Positions 52,266 through 60,456 of a DNA stretch of 61,675 bases are shown here, piece after piece. The stretch's first letter is position 1. Each line of letters opens with the position of its first letter. The position numbers and the translations under genes were made by a program. The notes under the pieces were generated by a model, which saw only the letters and a list, made by a program, of their open reading frames with translations, was not told the DNA's origin and did no database searches. Source of the stretch: CAYMCQ01 sp964389025 (GTDB lineage: Bacteria; Verrucomicrobiota; Verrucomicrobiia; Limisphaerales; CAYMCQ01); the NCBI GenBank assembly GCA_964389025.1, contig CAYMCQ010000018.1, positions 1 through 61,675 of the forward strand, read 5' to 3'.

Positions 52266-53531
52266 GTGAAATTCAAGATGAATCTTCCTTTTCTTCGCGC
52301 ATCAAAGTTTTTTCGTTTGTTGCAAGCGGCAATTTTTTTCGCGGCAGGTCTGTTTTCAGCAAGCGCGGCTGACTGGTATCGCTGGCGCGGGCCGGACCTG
52401 AATGGAATTTCAAAAGAGAAAAATTGGCAGACCGAGTGGCCTGCTGATGGGCCAAAGAAACTTTGGAAGGCGTCCGTCGGAATTGGCTTCTCGTCGTTCG
52501 CGGTCAGCAACGGGCGCGTTTACACCATGGGCAACGCCAACGACACGGACGCGGTTTTCTGTTTTGACGCGAACACGGGCAGGGAAATTTGGAGACATTC
52601 GTATCCCGCTCCGCTCGATCCCAAATATTACGAGGGCGGCACGAGCGCGACGCCGACGGTTGACGACAACCGGGTTTACACCATCGGCAAGCGGGGGAAT
52701 TTATTTTGTCTCAATGCCGCCAAGGGCGACGTGGTCTGGTCCAAGAATCTTACGAATGAGCTTGGGATTGCCATTCCCACGTGGGGACTGGCCGGCTCGC
52801 CGCTTGTCGAAGGTGATTTGCTGGTTCTCAACGTCGGCAGCGCGGGCGCGGCGTTCGACAAAAAAACCGGCAGGCTGATCTGGTCGAACGGCAAGGATGT
52901 GGCGGGTTATTCGACACCGGTTCCATTTGATTCAGGCAATGACCGCGCAGTTGTGCTCTGCACCAAACAGGACGTCGCGGCGATCCGCGTCAAAGACGGC
53001 AAGGAGCTTTGGCGCTACCCATGGAAAACGGAATACGACGTGAACGCCGCAGACCCGATCATCGTCGGCGACAAAATTTTTGTTTCTTCCGGCTACAATC
53101 ACGGCTCGATGCTGTTGAAAGTCGCCGGCAACAAGCCGGAATTGGTCTGGGAAAACAAAAACATGAAAAACCACATGAACAGTTCCGTGTTTTGGGACGG
53201 GTATCTCTACGGCCCGGACGACGCCGGGAAAGGAGCGGTGCTGAACTGCATCAACTTCGAGACGGCCGAAAAAAAGTGGAGCGAAAAATCTTTCGGCAAG
53301 GGCGCGTTGATGATGGCCGATGGAAAAATCATCGCGTTGAGCGACAAAGGCGAGTTGATGGTCGTCGAGCCGACGCCGGAGAAATTCCAGACGATTTCCC
53401 GCGCGCAGGTTCTCGGCGGCAAATGCTGGACGACGCCGGTGCTGTCAAACGGAAAAATTTATTGCCGCAACGCGAAGGGCGACGTGGTTTGCCTCGATGT
53501 TTCTGAAAAACAAACCGCATCGGGCAAGTAG
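52266..53531 (+). CDS. Secreted PQQ-like beta-propeller protein 1
   Basis: A 421-residue protein with a signal peptide (FFRLLQAAIFFAAGLFSASA, cleaved near SAA|DW). The mature start DWYRWRGPDLNGIS is the typical entry of verrucomicrobial/planctomycete PQQ-like propellers, followed by repeats with the A-x-D-x-x-TG-x-x-x-W core (CFDANTGREIWRHSYP, CLNAAKGDVVWSKN, AFDKKTGRLIWSNG, RVKDGKELWRYPW). No quinoprotein dehydrogenase active-site Asp/Cys pair was found, so binding of PQQ itself is not claimed. It is the first of three such genes; a GTG at 52266 or ATG at 52278 starts it. Confidence 0.88.
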   Translation: MKFKMNLPFLRASKFFRLLQAAIFFAAGLFSASAADWYRWRGPDLNGISKEKNWQTEWPADGPKKLWKASVGIGFSSFAVSNGRVYTMGNANDTDAVFCFDANTGREIWRHSYPAPLDPKYYEGGTSATPTVDDNRVYTIGKRGNLFCLNAAKGDVVWSKNLTNELGIAIPTWGLAGSPLVEGDLLVLNVGSAGAAFDKKTGRLIWSNGKDVAGYSTPVPFDSGNDRAVVLCTKQDVAAIRVKDGKELWRYPWKTEYDVNAADPIIVGDKIFVSSGYNHGSMLLKVAGNKPELVWENKNMKNHMNSSVFWDGYLYGPDDAGKGAVLNCINFETAEKKWSEKSFGKGALMMADGKIIALSDKGELMVVEPTPEKFQTISRAQVLGGKCWTTPVLSNGKIYCRNAKGDVVCLDVSEKQTASGK

Positions 53532-53590
53532 CCGGTTTGAAAAATCGCTGAATTTATTCAAGCTTCGCGCTGTCTAAAGAAAACCTGACG

Positions 53591-56047
53591 ATGAAAAATA
53601 CCATCGCCGTGAGCCATCCGAACTTCCGCAAGGTTTTGGACTGCGCCAGCCCTCTGGCGCTTTCAATCACGCCACCACTGCCGTGTCCAAAGCGCCAGAG
53701 GGCTGGCGCATTCCAAGACGCTGCCGCGAGAAATTTCGGCAACAGCGTCACGCTCAAAGTTGCCTCACTCATGGTTGCTGCACTGACGCTTTTGTTTTTG
53801 CCGCTGCGAACTCCCGCCGCCGTCAACGGCTGGCTGAACTGGCGCGGGCCGCAGCAGAACGGTTCGTCGCTGGAAAAAAATCTGCCGGACAAGATTGATG
53901 CGGCCAAGCCGCTTTGGGTCGCGGATTTTCCGGGACAATCCACTGCCGTCGTCGCGAACGGAAAAGTTTACATCGTCGGCTATCTCGGCGAAGACGCGGA
54001 TTTGCAGGAAGGCATCGCGTGCTTCGACGCGGACACGGGCAAGAAGCTTTGGCAGCAGCTTTACAACGATTTCATCAGCGACATCATTTATCTGCGCTAC
54101 GCCACGGCCAGCCCCGCGATTGATCCTGAAACGGGGAACGTCTATCTGCAAGGCACGCAGGGAATTTTTGCCGGCTTCACCGCCGATGGCAAACCGCTCT
54201 GGCTGCGTTCGTTGATGGAAGAATTTGGCCGGCTCACGTTTCCGAACGCGCGCACGGCGTCGCCCGTGATTGACGGCGACCTCATCATCACGCGCGGCAT
54301 CACGGCGAACTGGGGCGCGCAAGGTCCGGCGGGCGACCGCTTCTACGCGTTCGACAAAAAAACCGGCGAACTGGTCTGGGCGTCGAGTCCCAGCGACAGG
54401 CCGAAGGACAATTCCTACTCTCATCCGACTCTTGGCTGGCTCGGTGGGAAGCGCGTTTTATTTTCAGCGCTCGGCGACGGCAGCGTTGCCTGCATCAATG
54501 CGCGCACGGGCGAACCGCTCTGGCGCGTGCCACTGTTCAAAGCGGGCATCAACGCCAGCGTGCTCGTCCACAACAACGACAAAGTCATCGCCGTCTACGG
54601 GACGCCTTACGAACCGGGGCAAATGGTCGCGCTGAAAATTTCAGACGTTGCGCCGACGAACGCCGCGGCAGGCGCGGTTGTTATTGAGCGATCGAAAGTT
54701 GAATTGTGGGCTGCTGATCTTTCCACTTCAGCAAGTTCACCGATTCTGGCTGGCGACACCGTTTATATCGTCACCGAAAAGGGTGACCTCTGTTCGGTTA
54801 ATGCGAACACCGGCGCAATCAATTGGAAAATGAAACTCGGAATCGAGGAGCGCAACGCCTGCCCGCTGTTCGCCGACGGAAAACTTTACGTGCCGATGCT
54901 TGAAGATCCAAGCAAGAGTGAAGGCGAAGCTGGCACAACCGGCGCGTTTTACATCATCAAGCCCGGAGAAAAGTCAGGAGAAATTCTTTCGCAAGTAGCT
55001 TTGGATGGTAAATGCTTCGGTTCGCCGACTGCGTGGAACGGCAAAATTTATTTGCAGACGACGCGAAAGCTTTATTGCTGGGGAGCGAAAGGCAACAATT
55101 CCGGACTGTCGAACTCGGCCGAAACCGAACCAACACCAAAAGTCGGACCGGCAAAGGCACTTCAAATCATTCCGAGTGAAATCACGTTGCGTCCCGGTCA
55201 AAGCGCCTCATTCCGGGCACGCTCGATTGATGCAAACGGTTTTGCCGTTGAAGAGATCAAAGACGTGAAGCAACTCAAGTGGGCTTCATTCATCCCGCCG
55301 ACGGCAAAAGTTCGTTCGACGATGAACGGTTCCTTCACCGAAGACGGAAAACTGGTCGCCGACGCCGCGACAAAACCATCCGCCGGCGCGTTCATGGCAA
55401 CACTCGGCGATTTGAAGGGCACGATCCGCGGACGCGTCTTGCCTTACCTTCCATTGAACCAGGACTTTGAATCATTCACGCTTTCGGAAACGAACGCGAG
55501 CGACGGCGCGCTGTTCGCGTATCCGCCGCTGCCGTGGATCGGCGCGCGCTTCAAGTTCGAGGTGCGTGAAAAGGACGGCAGCAAAGTCCTGGCGAAGACG
55601 ATTGACAACCGGTTTTTCCAGCGCGCGTTCGTGTTCATCGGCGCGCCGGACGCGAAGAATTACACCATCGAAGCCGACGTGATGAGCGAAGGCAATCGGC
55701 GCAAAATGTCCGAGGTCGGCCTCATCAACCAGCGTTACGCAATCGTCCTCAAAGGCAACGAGCAAAAACTGGAGGTCAATTCAAACCTAGAACGCCTGCG
55801 CGTCGCGGCTGATTTCAACTGGCAGCCGAACGTCTGGTATCATTTGAAAACGCGCGTGGACGTGGCAGCGGACGGCTCGGGCGTGGTGCGCGCGAAAGCA
55901 TGGAAACGCGGCGAGGCTGAGCCGGAAAAATGGACGCTCGAAGTGCCGCACAAGACCGCGCATCAGAATGGCTCGCCCGGCTTGTTCGGTTTTTCGCCGC
56001 AGGATATGAAGGTGTTCATTGATAATGTGAGTGTAACTGCGAATTGA
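53591..56047 (+). CDS. Secreted PQQ-like beta-propeller protein 2 with C-terminal lectin-like domain
   Basis: An 818-residue protein. The hydrophobic signal (LMVAALTLLFLPLRTPAAVN) begins only at residue ~59; residues 15-43 before it are encoded by a family C palindrome, so the repeat sits between the start codon and the signal core. The mature entry GWLNWRGPQQNGSSLEKNLP and repeats such as CFDADTGKKLWQQLY, AFDKKTGELVWASSP and CINARTGEPLWRVPL form the propeller (to about 500). A beta-sandwich resembling a laminin-G/concanavalin domain follows (about 640-818). The true start might be the Met at the signal core. The next gene starts 6 bp later. Confidence 0.86.
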   Translation: MKNTIAVSHPNFRKVLDCASPLALSITPPLPCPKRQRAGAFQDAAARNFGNSVTLKVASLMVAALTLLFLPLRTPAAVNGWLNWRGPQQNGSSLEKNLPDKIDAAKPLWVADFPGQSTAVVANGKVYIVGYLGEDADLQEGIACFDADTGKKLWQQLYNDFISDIIYLRYATASPAIDPETGNVYLQGTQGIFAGFTADGKPLWLRSLMEEFGRLTFPNARTASPVIDGDLIITRGITANWGAQGPAGDRFYAFDKKTGELVWASSPSDRPKDNSYSHPTLGWLGGKRVLFSALGDGSVACINARTGEPLWRVPLFKAGINASVLVHNNDKVIAVYGTPYEPGQMVALKISDVAPTNAAAGAVVIERSKVELWAADLSTSASSPILAGDTVYIVTEKGDLCSVNANTGAINWKMKLGIEERNACPLFADGKLYVPMLEDPSKSEGEAGTTGAFYIIKPGEKSGEILSQVALDGKCFGSPTAWNGKIYLQTTRKLYCWGAKGNNSGLSNSAETEPTPKVGPAKALQIIPSEITLRPGQSASFRARSIDANGFAVEEIKDVKQLKWASFIPPTAKVRSTMNGSFTEDGKLVADAATKPSAGAFMATLGDLKGTIRGRVLPYLPLNQDFESFTLSETNASDGALFAYPPLPWIGARFKFEVREKDGSKVLAKTIDNRFFQRAFVFIGAPDAKNYTIEADVMSEGNRRKMSEVGLINQRYAIVLKGNEQKLEVNSNLERLRVAADFNWQPNVWYHLKTRVDVAADGSGVVRAKAWKRGEAEPEKWTLEVPHKTAHQNGSPGLFGFSPQDMKVFIDNVSVTAN
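53634..53720. repeat. Family C palindrome in frame near the N-terminus of PQQ propeller 2
   Basis: Arms TTTTGGACTGCGCCAGCCCT (53634 onward) and AGGGCTGGCGCATTCCAAGA (ending 53720) are almost perfect inverted copies, with inner GAGGGCTGGCGC pairing. Same family as 14767-14862. No stop codon arises in the propeller frame. Confidence 0.9.
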
Positions 56048-56053
56048 TTTGGG

Positions 56054-56302
56054 ATGCCGACGATCCTTTTCATCTCCGGCTGGCGAATCCATTTTTACAC
56101 AAACGAGCGCAATGAACCGATTCATGTTCACGCAGAAAAAGCCGGGAAGGAATGCAAATACTGGCTCGATGTCGAAGCATTCAACATTCGCGTGGCCTTT
56201 TCGTATCGCATGTCGCCGCGTGACACTCGCGATGTGCGTCGTATAGTTTTTGAAAATTTTGATTACATCGTCGCGGAATGGCGGCGAGTTCATGGCCGAT
56301 GA
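56054..56302 (+). CDS. DUF4160 protein
   Basis: An 82-residue protein: MPTILFISGWRIHFYTNERN followed by EPIHVHAEKAGKECKYWLD matches the DUF4160 pattern (PTV-L-R-I-x-G-x-F-x-F-x-SxERNEPPHVHV). It is coupled by ATGA to a DUF2442 gene. The pair is usually a toxin-antitoxin-like or regulatory cassette of unknown biochemical role. Here it lies 6 bp after PQQ propeller 2 and reads into propeller 3, so the cassette is embedded in a propeller operon. Confidence 0.88.
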   Translation: MPTILFISGWRIHFYTNERNEPIHVHAEKAGKECKYWLDVEAFNIRVAFSYRMSPRDTRDVRRIVFENFDYIVAEWRRVHGR

Positions 56303-56589
56303 AAAAATTTCACGAAGTTGAAAAGATCGAGTTCGAAGATGAGTTCCTGACATTGTTCGTGGATGGAAGGAGTTTTCGAACTCGCTTTGCGGAAGTTTCC
56401 GAGAGACTTGCCAACGCAAGCGAAGCGCAACGGCGATTCTTTCGCGTCTCGCCGTCCGGCTATGGAATTCACTGGCCGGAAATTGACGAAGACCTTTCAG
56501 TGGACGGGCTGATTGAATCGGCGAAGCAAAAAAAATATCCGCGTGCGAGGGCCTCGGCGGCCGTTTTACACGACAAACCAAAGAAATGA
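56299..56589 (+). CDS. DUF2442 protein
   Basis: A 96-residue protein with the DUF2442 body (VEKIEFEDEFLTLFVDGRSF) and the characteristic end SPSGYGIHWPEIDEDLSVDG. It overlaps the DUF4160 gene by ATGA and the next propeller gene by ATGA, so translation of all three may be coupled. DUF2442 is the common partner of DUF4160. The C-terminal KQKKYPRARASAAVLHDKPK is extra. Confidence 0.88.
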   Translation: MKKFHEVEKIEFEDEFLTLFVDGRSFRTRFAEVSERLANASEAQRRFFRVSPSGYGIHWPEIDEDLSVDGLIESAKQKKYPRARASAAVLHDKPKK

Positions 56590-58325
56590 AAAATAAAATT
56601 CCGAATTCCAACATCCAAGCTCCAGAGAAATTCCAAATTCCAATCACCAAACGCAACCATTGGAGCTTGATGCTTGGTGCTTCTTTGGTGCTTGGCGGTT
56701 GGTGTTTGGTGCTTTCCGCCGCAGCGGCGGACTGGCCTCAATGGGGCGGCCTGCCCGCGCGCAACATGTATTCGCCGGAAAAAAATCTGCCCGACCAATT
56801 TGGGAAGATCGAATTCAAGGACGGCAGCAAAATTGATCCGAGCGCAGTGAAAAACCTGAAATGGGCCGCCAAGATCGGTTCGCAAAGTTACGGCAACGTC
56901 ACCGTATCCGGCGGAAAAGTTTTCATCGGCACGAACAACGAACCGCCGCGCGACGCGAGACATCCCGGCGATTACAGCACGCTGTTTTGCTTCGACGAAA
57001 AGACCGGTGAATTTCTCTGGCAACTTGCCGTTCCCAAACTCGCCGCCGGCCGAGTCAACGACTGGCCGGGGCTTGGTTTGCTGTCGTCGCCGACGGTTGA
57101 GGGCGACCGCATTTACATCGTCACGAGCCGTTGCGAGGTGATGTGCCTCGACGTAAGCGGCATGGCGAACGGCAACGACGGCCCGTTCAAGGACGAGGCC
57201 AAATACGTCGTGCGCGACGTGATGACGTCCGACGGCAAGCCCGCGCCGCCAGTCGAGCCGGGCGCGAGGGACGCGGACATCATCTGGATTTACGACATGT
57301 TCACCGAGCTTGGAGTTTTTCCGCACAACGCGTCGAATGGCTCAATCCTCATTCACAAAAACATCGTTTATGCCTGCACCTCGAACGGTCAGGACTGGAC
57401 GCACTCGAACATTCCCGCGCCGAACGCGCCGAGCTTCATCGCCGTGGACAAAAAAACCGGGGAATTCCTCGGCGAAGACGACGCGAAGATCGGCCCGAAC
57501 ATTTATCACGGCCAATGGAGTTCGCCTTCGACGGCTGAAGTCGGCGGCAAACAACTTGTTTTCTTTGGCGGAGGCGACGGCTGGTGCTACGCGTTCGATT
57601 CGCAGCCGGTCAAGGCGGCGGACACGAGCTGGCTGAAAACAGTTTGGAAATTCGATTGCAACCCGCCCGAATACAAAATGAAGGATGGCAAGCCGATAAA
57701 ATATCCCGCCGCTGAAGGTCCGAGTGAGATCAACTCCACGCCGGTGTTTTACAAAAACCGGATCTACGTCGCCGTCGGCCAGGATCCTGAGCATGGAGAA
57801 GGCGTCGGCAACCTGGTTTGCATTGACGCAACGAAGACCGGCGACATCACCAAGACCGGAAAAATTTGGAGCTACGATAAAATCCATCGCAGCATCTCGA
57901 CCGTTTCGATTGATCCCGACACCGGCCTGCTGTTCATCGGTGATTTTTCCGGGTTCCTTCACTGCCTCGACGCCGAGACGGGAAAAGTTCACTGGGTTTA
58001 CGACATGAAGGCGCACATGTGGGGCAGCGCGCTCGTGGCCGACGGAAAACTTTATTGCGGCGACGAGGACGGCGACTTCGTGGTGTTCGCCGCGAACAAG
58101 GGAAAGAAATTGCCGCCGGAAAAGATCAAGCCCGGCGCGCCAGAAAACGAAGCCATCGTCATCAGCGAAACCAACCTCGGCGCGCCTGTCTATGGCACGC
58201 CCATCGTCGCGAACGGCGCGCTCTACATCCAATCGAACACGCACCTGTTCGCCTTCCGCGACGCAGCGAAGTCCGGCGCGACGAAAGATGAGACGGAGAA
58301 GATTGATGTGAAGATCAAGAAATAG
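56586..58325 (+). CDS. Secreted PQQ-like beta-propeller protein 3
   Basis: A 579-residue protein. Residues 24-48 (WSLMLGASLVLGGWCLVLSA) form the signal peptide, but this stretch is encoded by tandem TTGGTGCTT-type repeats that pair with upstream CCAAGCTCCA repeats, so the signal appears to be derived from repeat DNA. The mature entry ADWPQWGGLPARNMYSPEKN is followed by propeller repeats (CFDEKTGEFLWQLAVPK, AVDKKTGEFLGEDDAK, CLDAETGKVHWVYDM). It starts by ATGA overlap with the DUF2442 gene. The last ~30 residues are charged. Extracytoplasmic, function unknown. Confidence 0.87.
   Translation: MKNKIPNSNIQAPEKFQIPITKRNHWSLMLGASLVLGGWCLVLSAAAADWPQWGGLPARNMYSPEKNLPDQFGKIEFKDGSKIDPSAVKNLKWAAKIGSQSYGNVTVSGGKVFIGTNNEPPRDARHPGDYSTLFCFDEKTGEFLWQLAVPKLAAGRVNDWPGLGLLSSPTVEGDRIYIVTSRCEVMCLDVSGMANGNDGPFKDEAKYVVRDVMTSDGKPAPPVEPGARDADIIWIYDMFTELGVFPHNASNGSILIHKNIVYACTSNGQDWTHSNIPAPNAPSFIAVDKKTGEFLGEDDAKIGPNIYHGQWSSPSTAEVGGKQLVFFGGGDGWCYAFDSQPVKAADTSWLKTVWKFDCNPPEYKMKDGKPIKYPAAEGPSEINSTPVFYKNRIYVAVGQDPEHGEGVGNLVCIDATKTGDITKTGKIWSYDKIHRSISTVSIDPDTGLLFIGDFSGFLHCLDAETGKVHWVYDMKAHMWGSALVADGKLYCGDEDGDFVVFAANKGKKLPPEKIKPGAPENEAIVISETNLGAPVYGTPIVANGALYIQSNTHLFAFRDAAKSGATKDETEKIDVKIKK
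56608..56715. repeat. TTGGTGCTT repeat encoding a signal peptide
   Basis: The left half has CCAAGCTCCA, ATTCCAAATTCCAATCACC; the right half has TTGGAGCTTGATGCTTGGTG, then CTTTGGTGCTTGG and TTGGTGTTTGGTGCTT. They form an imperfect inverted repeat of tandem units, read in frame as the N-terminus of PQQ propeller 3. Confidence 0.75.
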
Positions 58326-58339
58326 AGGCAGAACTATTT

Positions 58340-58819
58340 GTGAGTGTTCCTGCACATCTAACAAAATCCGTTGATGCACTCGAATTCAATTCGTTGCTCG
58401 CTGACTGGCGCTGGCTTGTTTCAGAAAGTTACGCACCAGTTTTGATGACAGCTTTCGGAGATTTGTTTCTTCGTGATCAATCGAGGCGCATCCACTTTTT
58501 GGATTTGATGAGCGGTGAATTGAAGCCAGTAGCGGCATCGGAAAGGGAGTGGCAAGAAAAATGTGAAGATCAAGAACAGCGACGAACCTGGTTTCTTGGT
58601 TTTTTGTTCATGGAGTTGAAAAAGCTGCACGGCGATTTGGCTGAGAACCAATGTTTTGGTTGCAAGACACCTCTTTCACTTGGAGGAGTGTTAAACTCAT
58701 CAAATTTCGAACCGATGGATATTCAGGTGCATTACTCTGTGCTTGGTCAGTTGCACCGACAAACAAAAGATTTGCCGTCTGGAACAAAAGTTCAAAACAT
58801 CAATATTGAATTACGTTGA
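58340..58819 (+). CDS. DUF1851 (Tdi1-type immunity domain) protein
   Basis: A 159-residue soluble protein with a GTG start. VLMTAFGDLFLRDQSRRIHF followed by LDLMSGE is the DUF1851 signature, found in Tdi1 immunity proteins of type VI secretion effectors and in stand-alone proteins. No effector or secretion gene is nearby, so an immunity role is not supported. It follows PQQ propeller 3 by 14 bp and precedes the adenylation protein by 33 bp, and may be in the same transcript. Confidence 0.75.
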   Translation: MSVPAHLTKSVDALEFNSLLADWRWLVSESYAPVLMTAFGDLFLRDQSRRIHFLDLMSGELKPVAASEREWQEKCEDQEQRRTWFLGFLFMELKKLHGDLAENQCFGCKTPLSLGGVLNSSNFEPMDIQVHYSVLGQLHRQTKDLPSGTKVQNINIELR

Positions 58820-58852
58820 CTTCGCTTGTTGGTGCAAACTAAGTGAACTTTT

Positions 58853-59929
58853 ATGGCCATCCCAGAATCCGAAATCAAATCCGCTCAACAAAAACTCGAC
58901 GCGCACGTTCGCGAAATCATCTCGTGGCATTTTTCGCCGGAGACGGGCAGCCCGTTCTGGCTCGATTGGGCGAAGAAAAATTTTGACCCGCGCAAAGAAG
59001 TCAATTCCTTCGCCGACATCCTTGCAAAGTTCTCCCATTTCCAGGATGAAACGCTGCGTGATTTGCAGCCGGAAGTCTGGGTGCCGGCGAAGTTCAAAGG
59101 CCGCCCGTTCAACATTTTCGAGACCGGCGGCACGACGGGCATGCCAAAGCAACGCATCGGCTGGGACGATTACAAGACCGACTATGAGGAATTTTCCGGC
59201 AAAATTTCCGACGAACATTTTCCACGCGGCGGCGCGTGGCTGATGGTTGGACCGACCGGCCCGCGCCGGTTGCGCCTTGCCATAGAGCACCTCGCGAATT
59301 TTCGCGGCAGCTCCTGTTACTTCATTGATCTCGACCCGCGCTGGGTGAAGAAAGTCATCAGCGCAAAGCAATTCGACCAGGCCCGCGCTTACATGGACCA
59401 CGTCGTCGAGCAGGGCGTCACGCTGCTCAAGCACCGGAAAATCTCCGGCCTGTTCACCACGCCGAAACTTCTCGAAGCGCTCGCCGAAAAAGTGAACCTC
59501 TACGAAGCCGGCATCCGCGGCGTGTTTTGCGGGGGCACCACGATGGCGCCCCAATACGTCCGCTTCATCGTCGAGGAGGTTTTGGAAGGCAAGATTGGTT
59601 TTTATCCGACTTACGGCAACACGCTCATGGGCCTCGCCGCGAGCGTGCCGTTGAAACCGGAGGACAATTTTTCAATCACCTACTACGCGCCGCAACCGCG
59701 CGCCGTCCTGCGCGTCGTGGATCCAAAACAGACCGGGCAACTCGTTGACTACGGCCAATGGGGCCGCGTGGAACTGACGACTTTGACGAAGGAATTTTTC
59801 ATGCCGCGCTTTCTTGAACGTGACGAAGCGCTGCGCCGCCAGCCGCGCGCCCCGTATGCGTGGGATGGAGTCGCGGAAGTCCGTCCGTTTGGCGCGATGG
59901 AGAAAACAATCGTGGAAGGGGTTTATTAA
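58853..59929 (+). CDS. ANL-superfamily adenylation (acyl-CoA ligase-like) protein
   Basis: A 358-residue protein with the AMP-binding signature FETGGTTGMPKQRIGWDDY (residues ~85-103). GVFCGGTTMAPQYVRFIVEE and YPTYGNTLMGLAASVPLKPE correspond to the later ANL core motifs, and GQLVDYGQWGRVELTTL to the hinge before the small domain. It is shorter than phenylacetate-CoA ligases, so the C-terminal lid is reduced; it may activate a carboxylate or act in an LuxE-like acyl transfer. Neighbours give no substrate clue. Confidence 0.75.
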   Translation: MAIPESEIKSAQQKLDAHVREIISWHFSPETGSPFWLDWAKKNFDPRKEVNSFADILAKFSHFQDETLRDLQPEVWVPAKFKGRPFNIFETGGTTGMPKQRIGWDDYKTDYEEFSGKISDEHFPRGGAWLMVGPTGPRRLRLAIEHLANFRGSSCYFIDLDPRWVKKVISAKQFDQARAYMDHVVEQGVTLLKHRKISGLFTTPKLLEALAEKVNLYEAGIRGVFCGGTTMAPQYVRFIVEEVLEGKIGFYPTYGNTLMGLAASVPLKPEDNFSITYYAPQPRAVLRVVDPKQTGQLVDYGQWGRVELTTLTKEFFMPRFLERDEALRRQPRAPYAWDGVAEVRPFGAMEKTIVEGVY

Positions 59930-60111
59930 GTTGGCGAGTTCAAATGTGACGGCACCGCCCACGTGTTCCCAAAGACCATTTTCCCCTATTCTTGAAGCAG
60001 TGCGAGTGGCGTTTTAACAACCCAAACCCACAAGCTCAATCGAAGCAATTAAATCAATGGGTTAATCAGTTTCTAACCTATATCTAGGGCAGCCCCAAAT
60101 TATTTGATCGT
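59930..60111. other. Gap without a supported gene
   Basis: No conserved protein or RNA signal is seen in this AT-rich stretch, which follows the adenylation protein. Together with 60334-60456 it frames one weak small gene. Confidence 0.4.
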
Positions 60112-60333
60112 TTGGTTCGCCACATTCGCACGAACGGACACGAGGAGGCTTTCTACTCGGAAACAAACATCTGCTTTGAGGAAGACAGAATGCTTTACTG
60201 GGCGATGGGCGAGCCACTTGAAGAACCAGACATCATCAACCGGTGCAGGAAAGAAAGCTCGTATGAATGCCGCTTGAAGAACGGCACGTTGCCGCAAAAG
60301 AATCTTTGTCACCGAGAACTCCAACGGGACTGA
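60112..60333 (+). CDS. Weak small hypothetical or gene fragment
   Basis: A TTG-started frame of 73 residues: RHIRTNGHEEAFYSETNICF, then EEDRMLYWAMGEPLEEPDII. The acidic and aromatic pattern looks protein-like, and the open frame extends a few codons upstream to about 60088 without a good start. It may be a fragment of a larger gene. No family recognised. Confidence 0.35.
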   Translation: MVRHIRTNGHEEAFYSETNICFEEDRMLYWAMGEPLEEPDIINRCRKESSYECRLKNGTLPQKNLCHRELQRD

Positions 60334-60456
60334 CGCGCTTGCCCCCCGGCAAACGCCGCGATGGAAGCCGACTCGACCACAACCTGCGACAAGGACGGCG
60401 CGGGGCAACTACCCTGTGTCACCTCCGTTTTCAGAAGCGAGACTGAAGCTCGTGAA

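Noticed and set aside
58340..58819. A type VI secretion immunity locus
   Set aside because: Only the DUF1851 domain supports it; no effector, VgrG, Hcp or structural gene is in the window.
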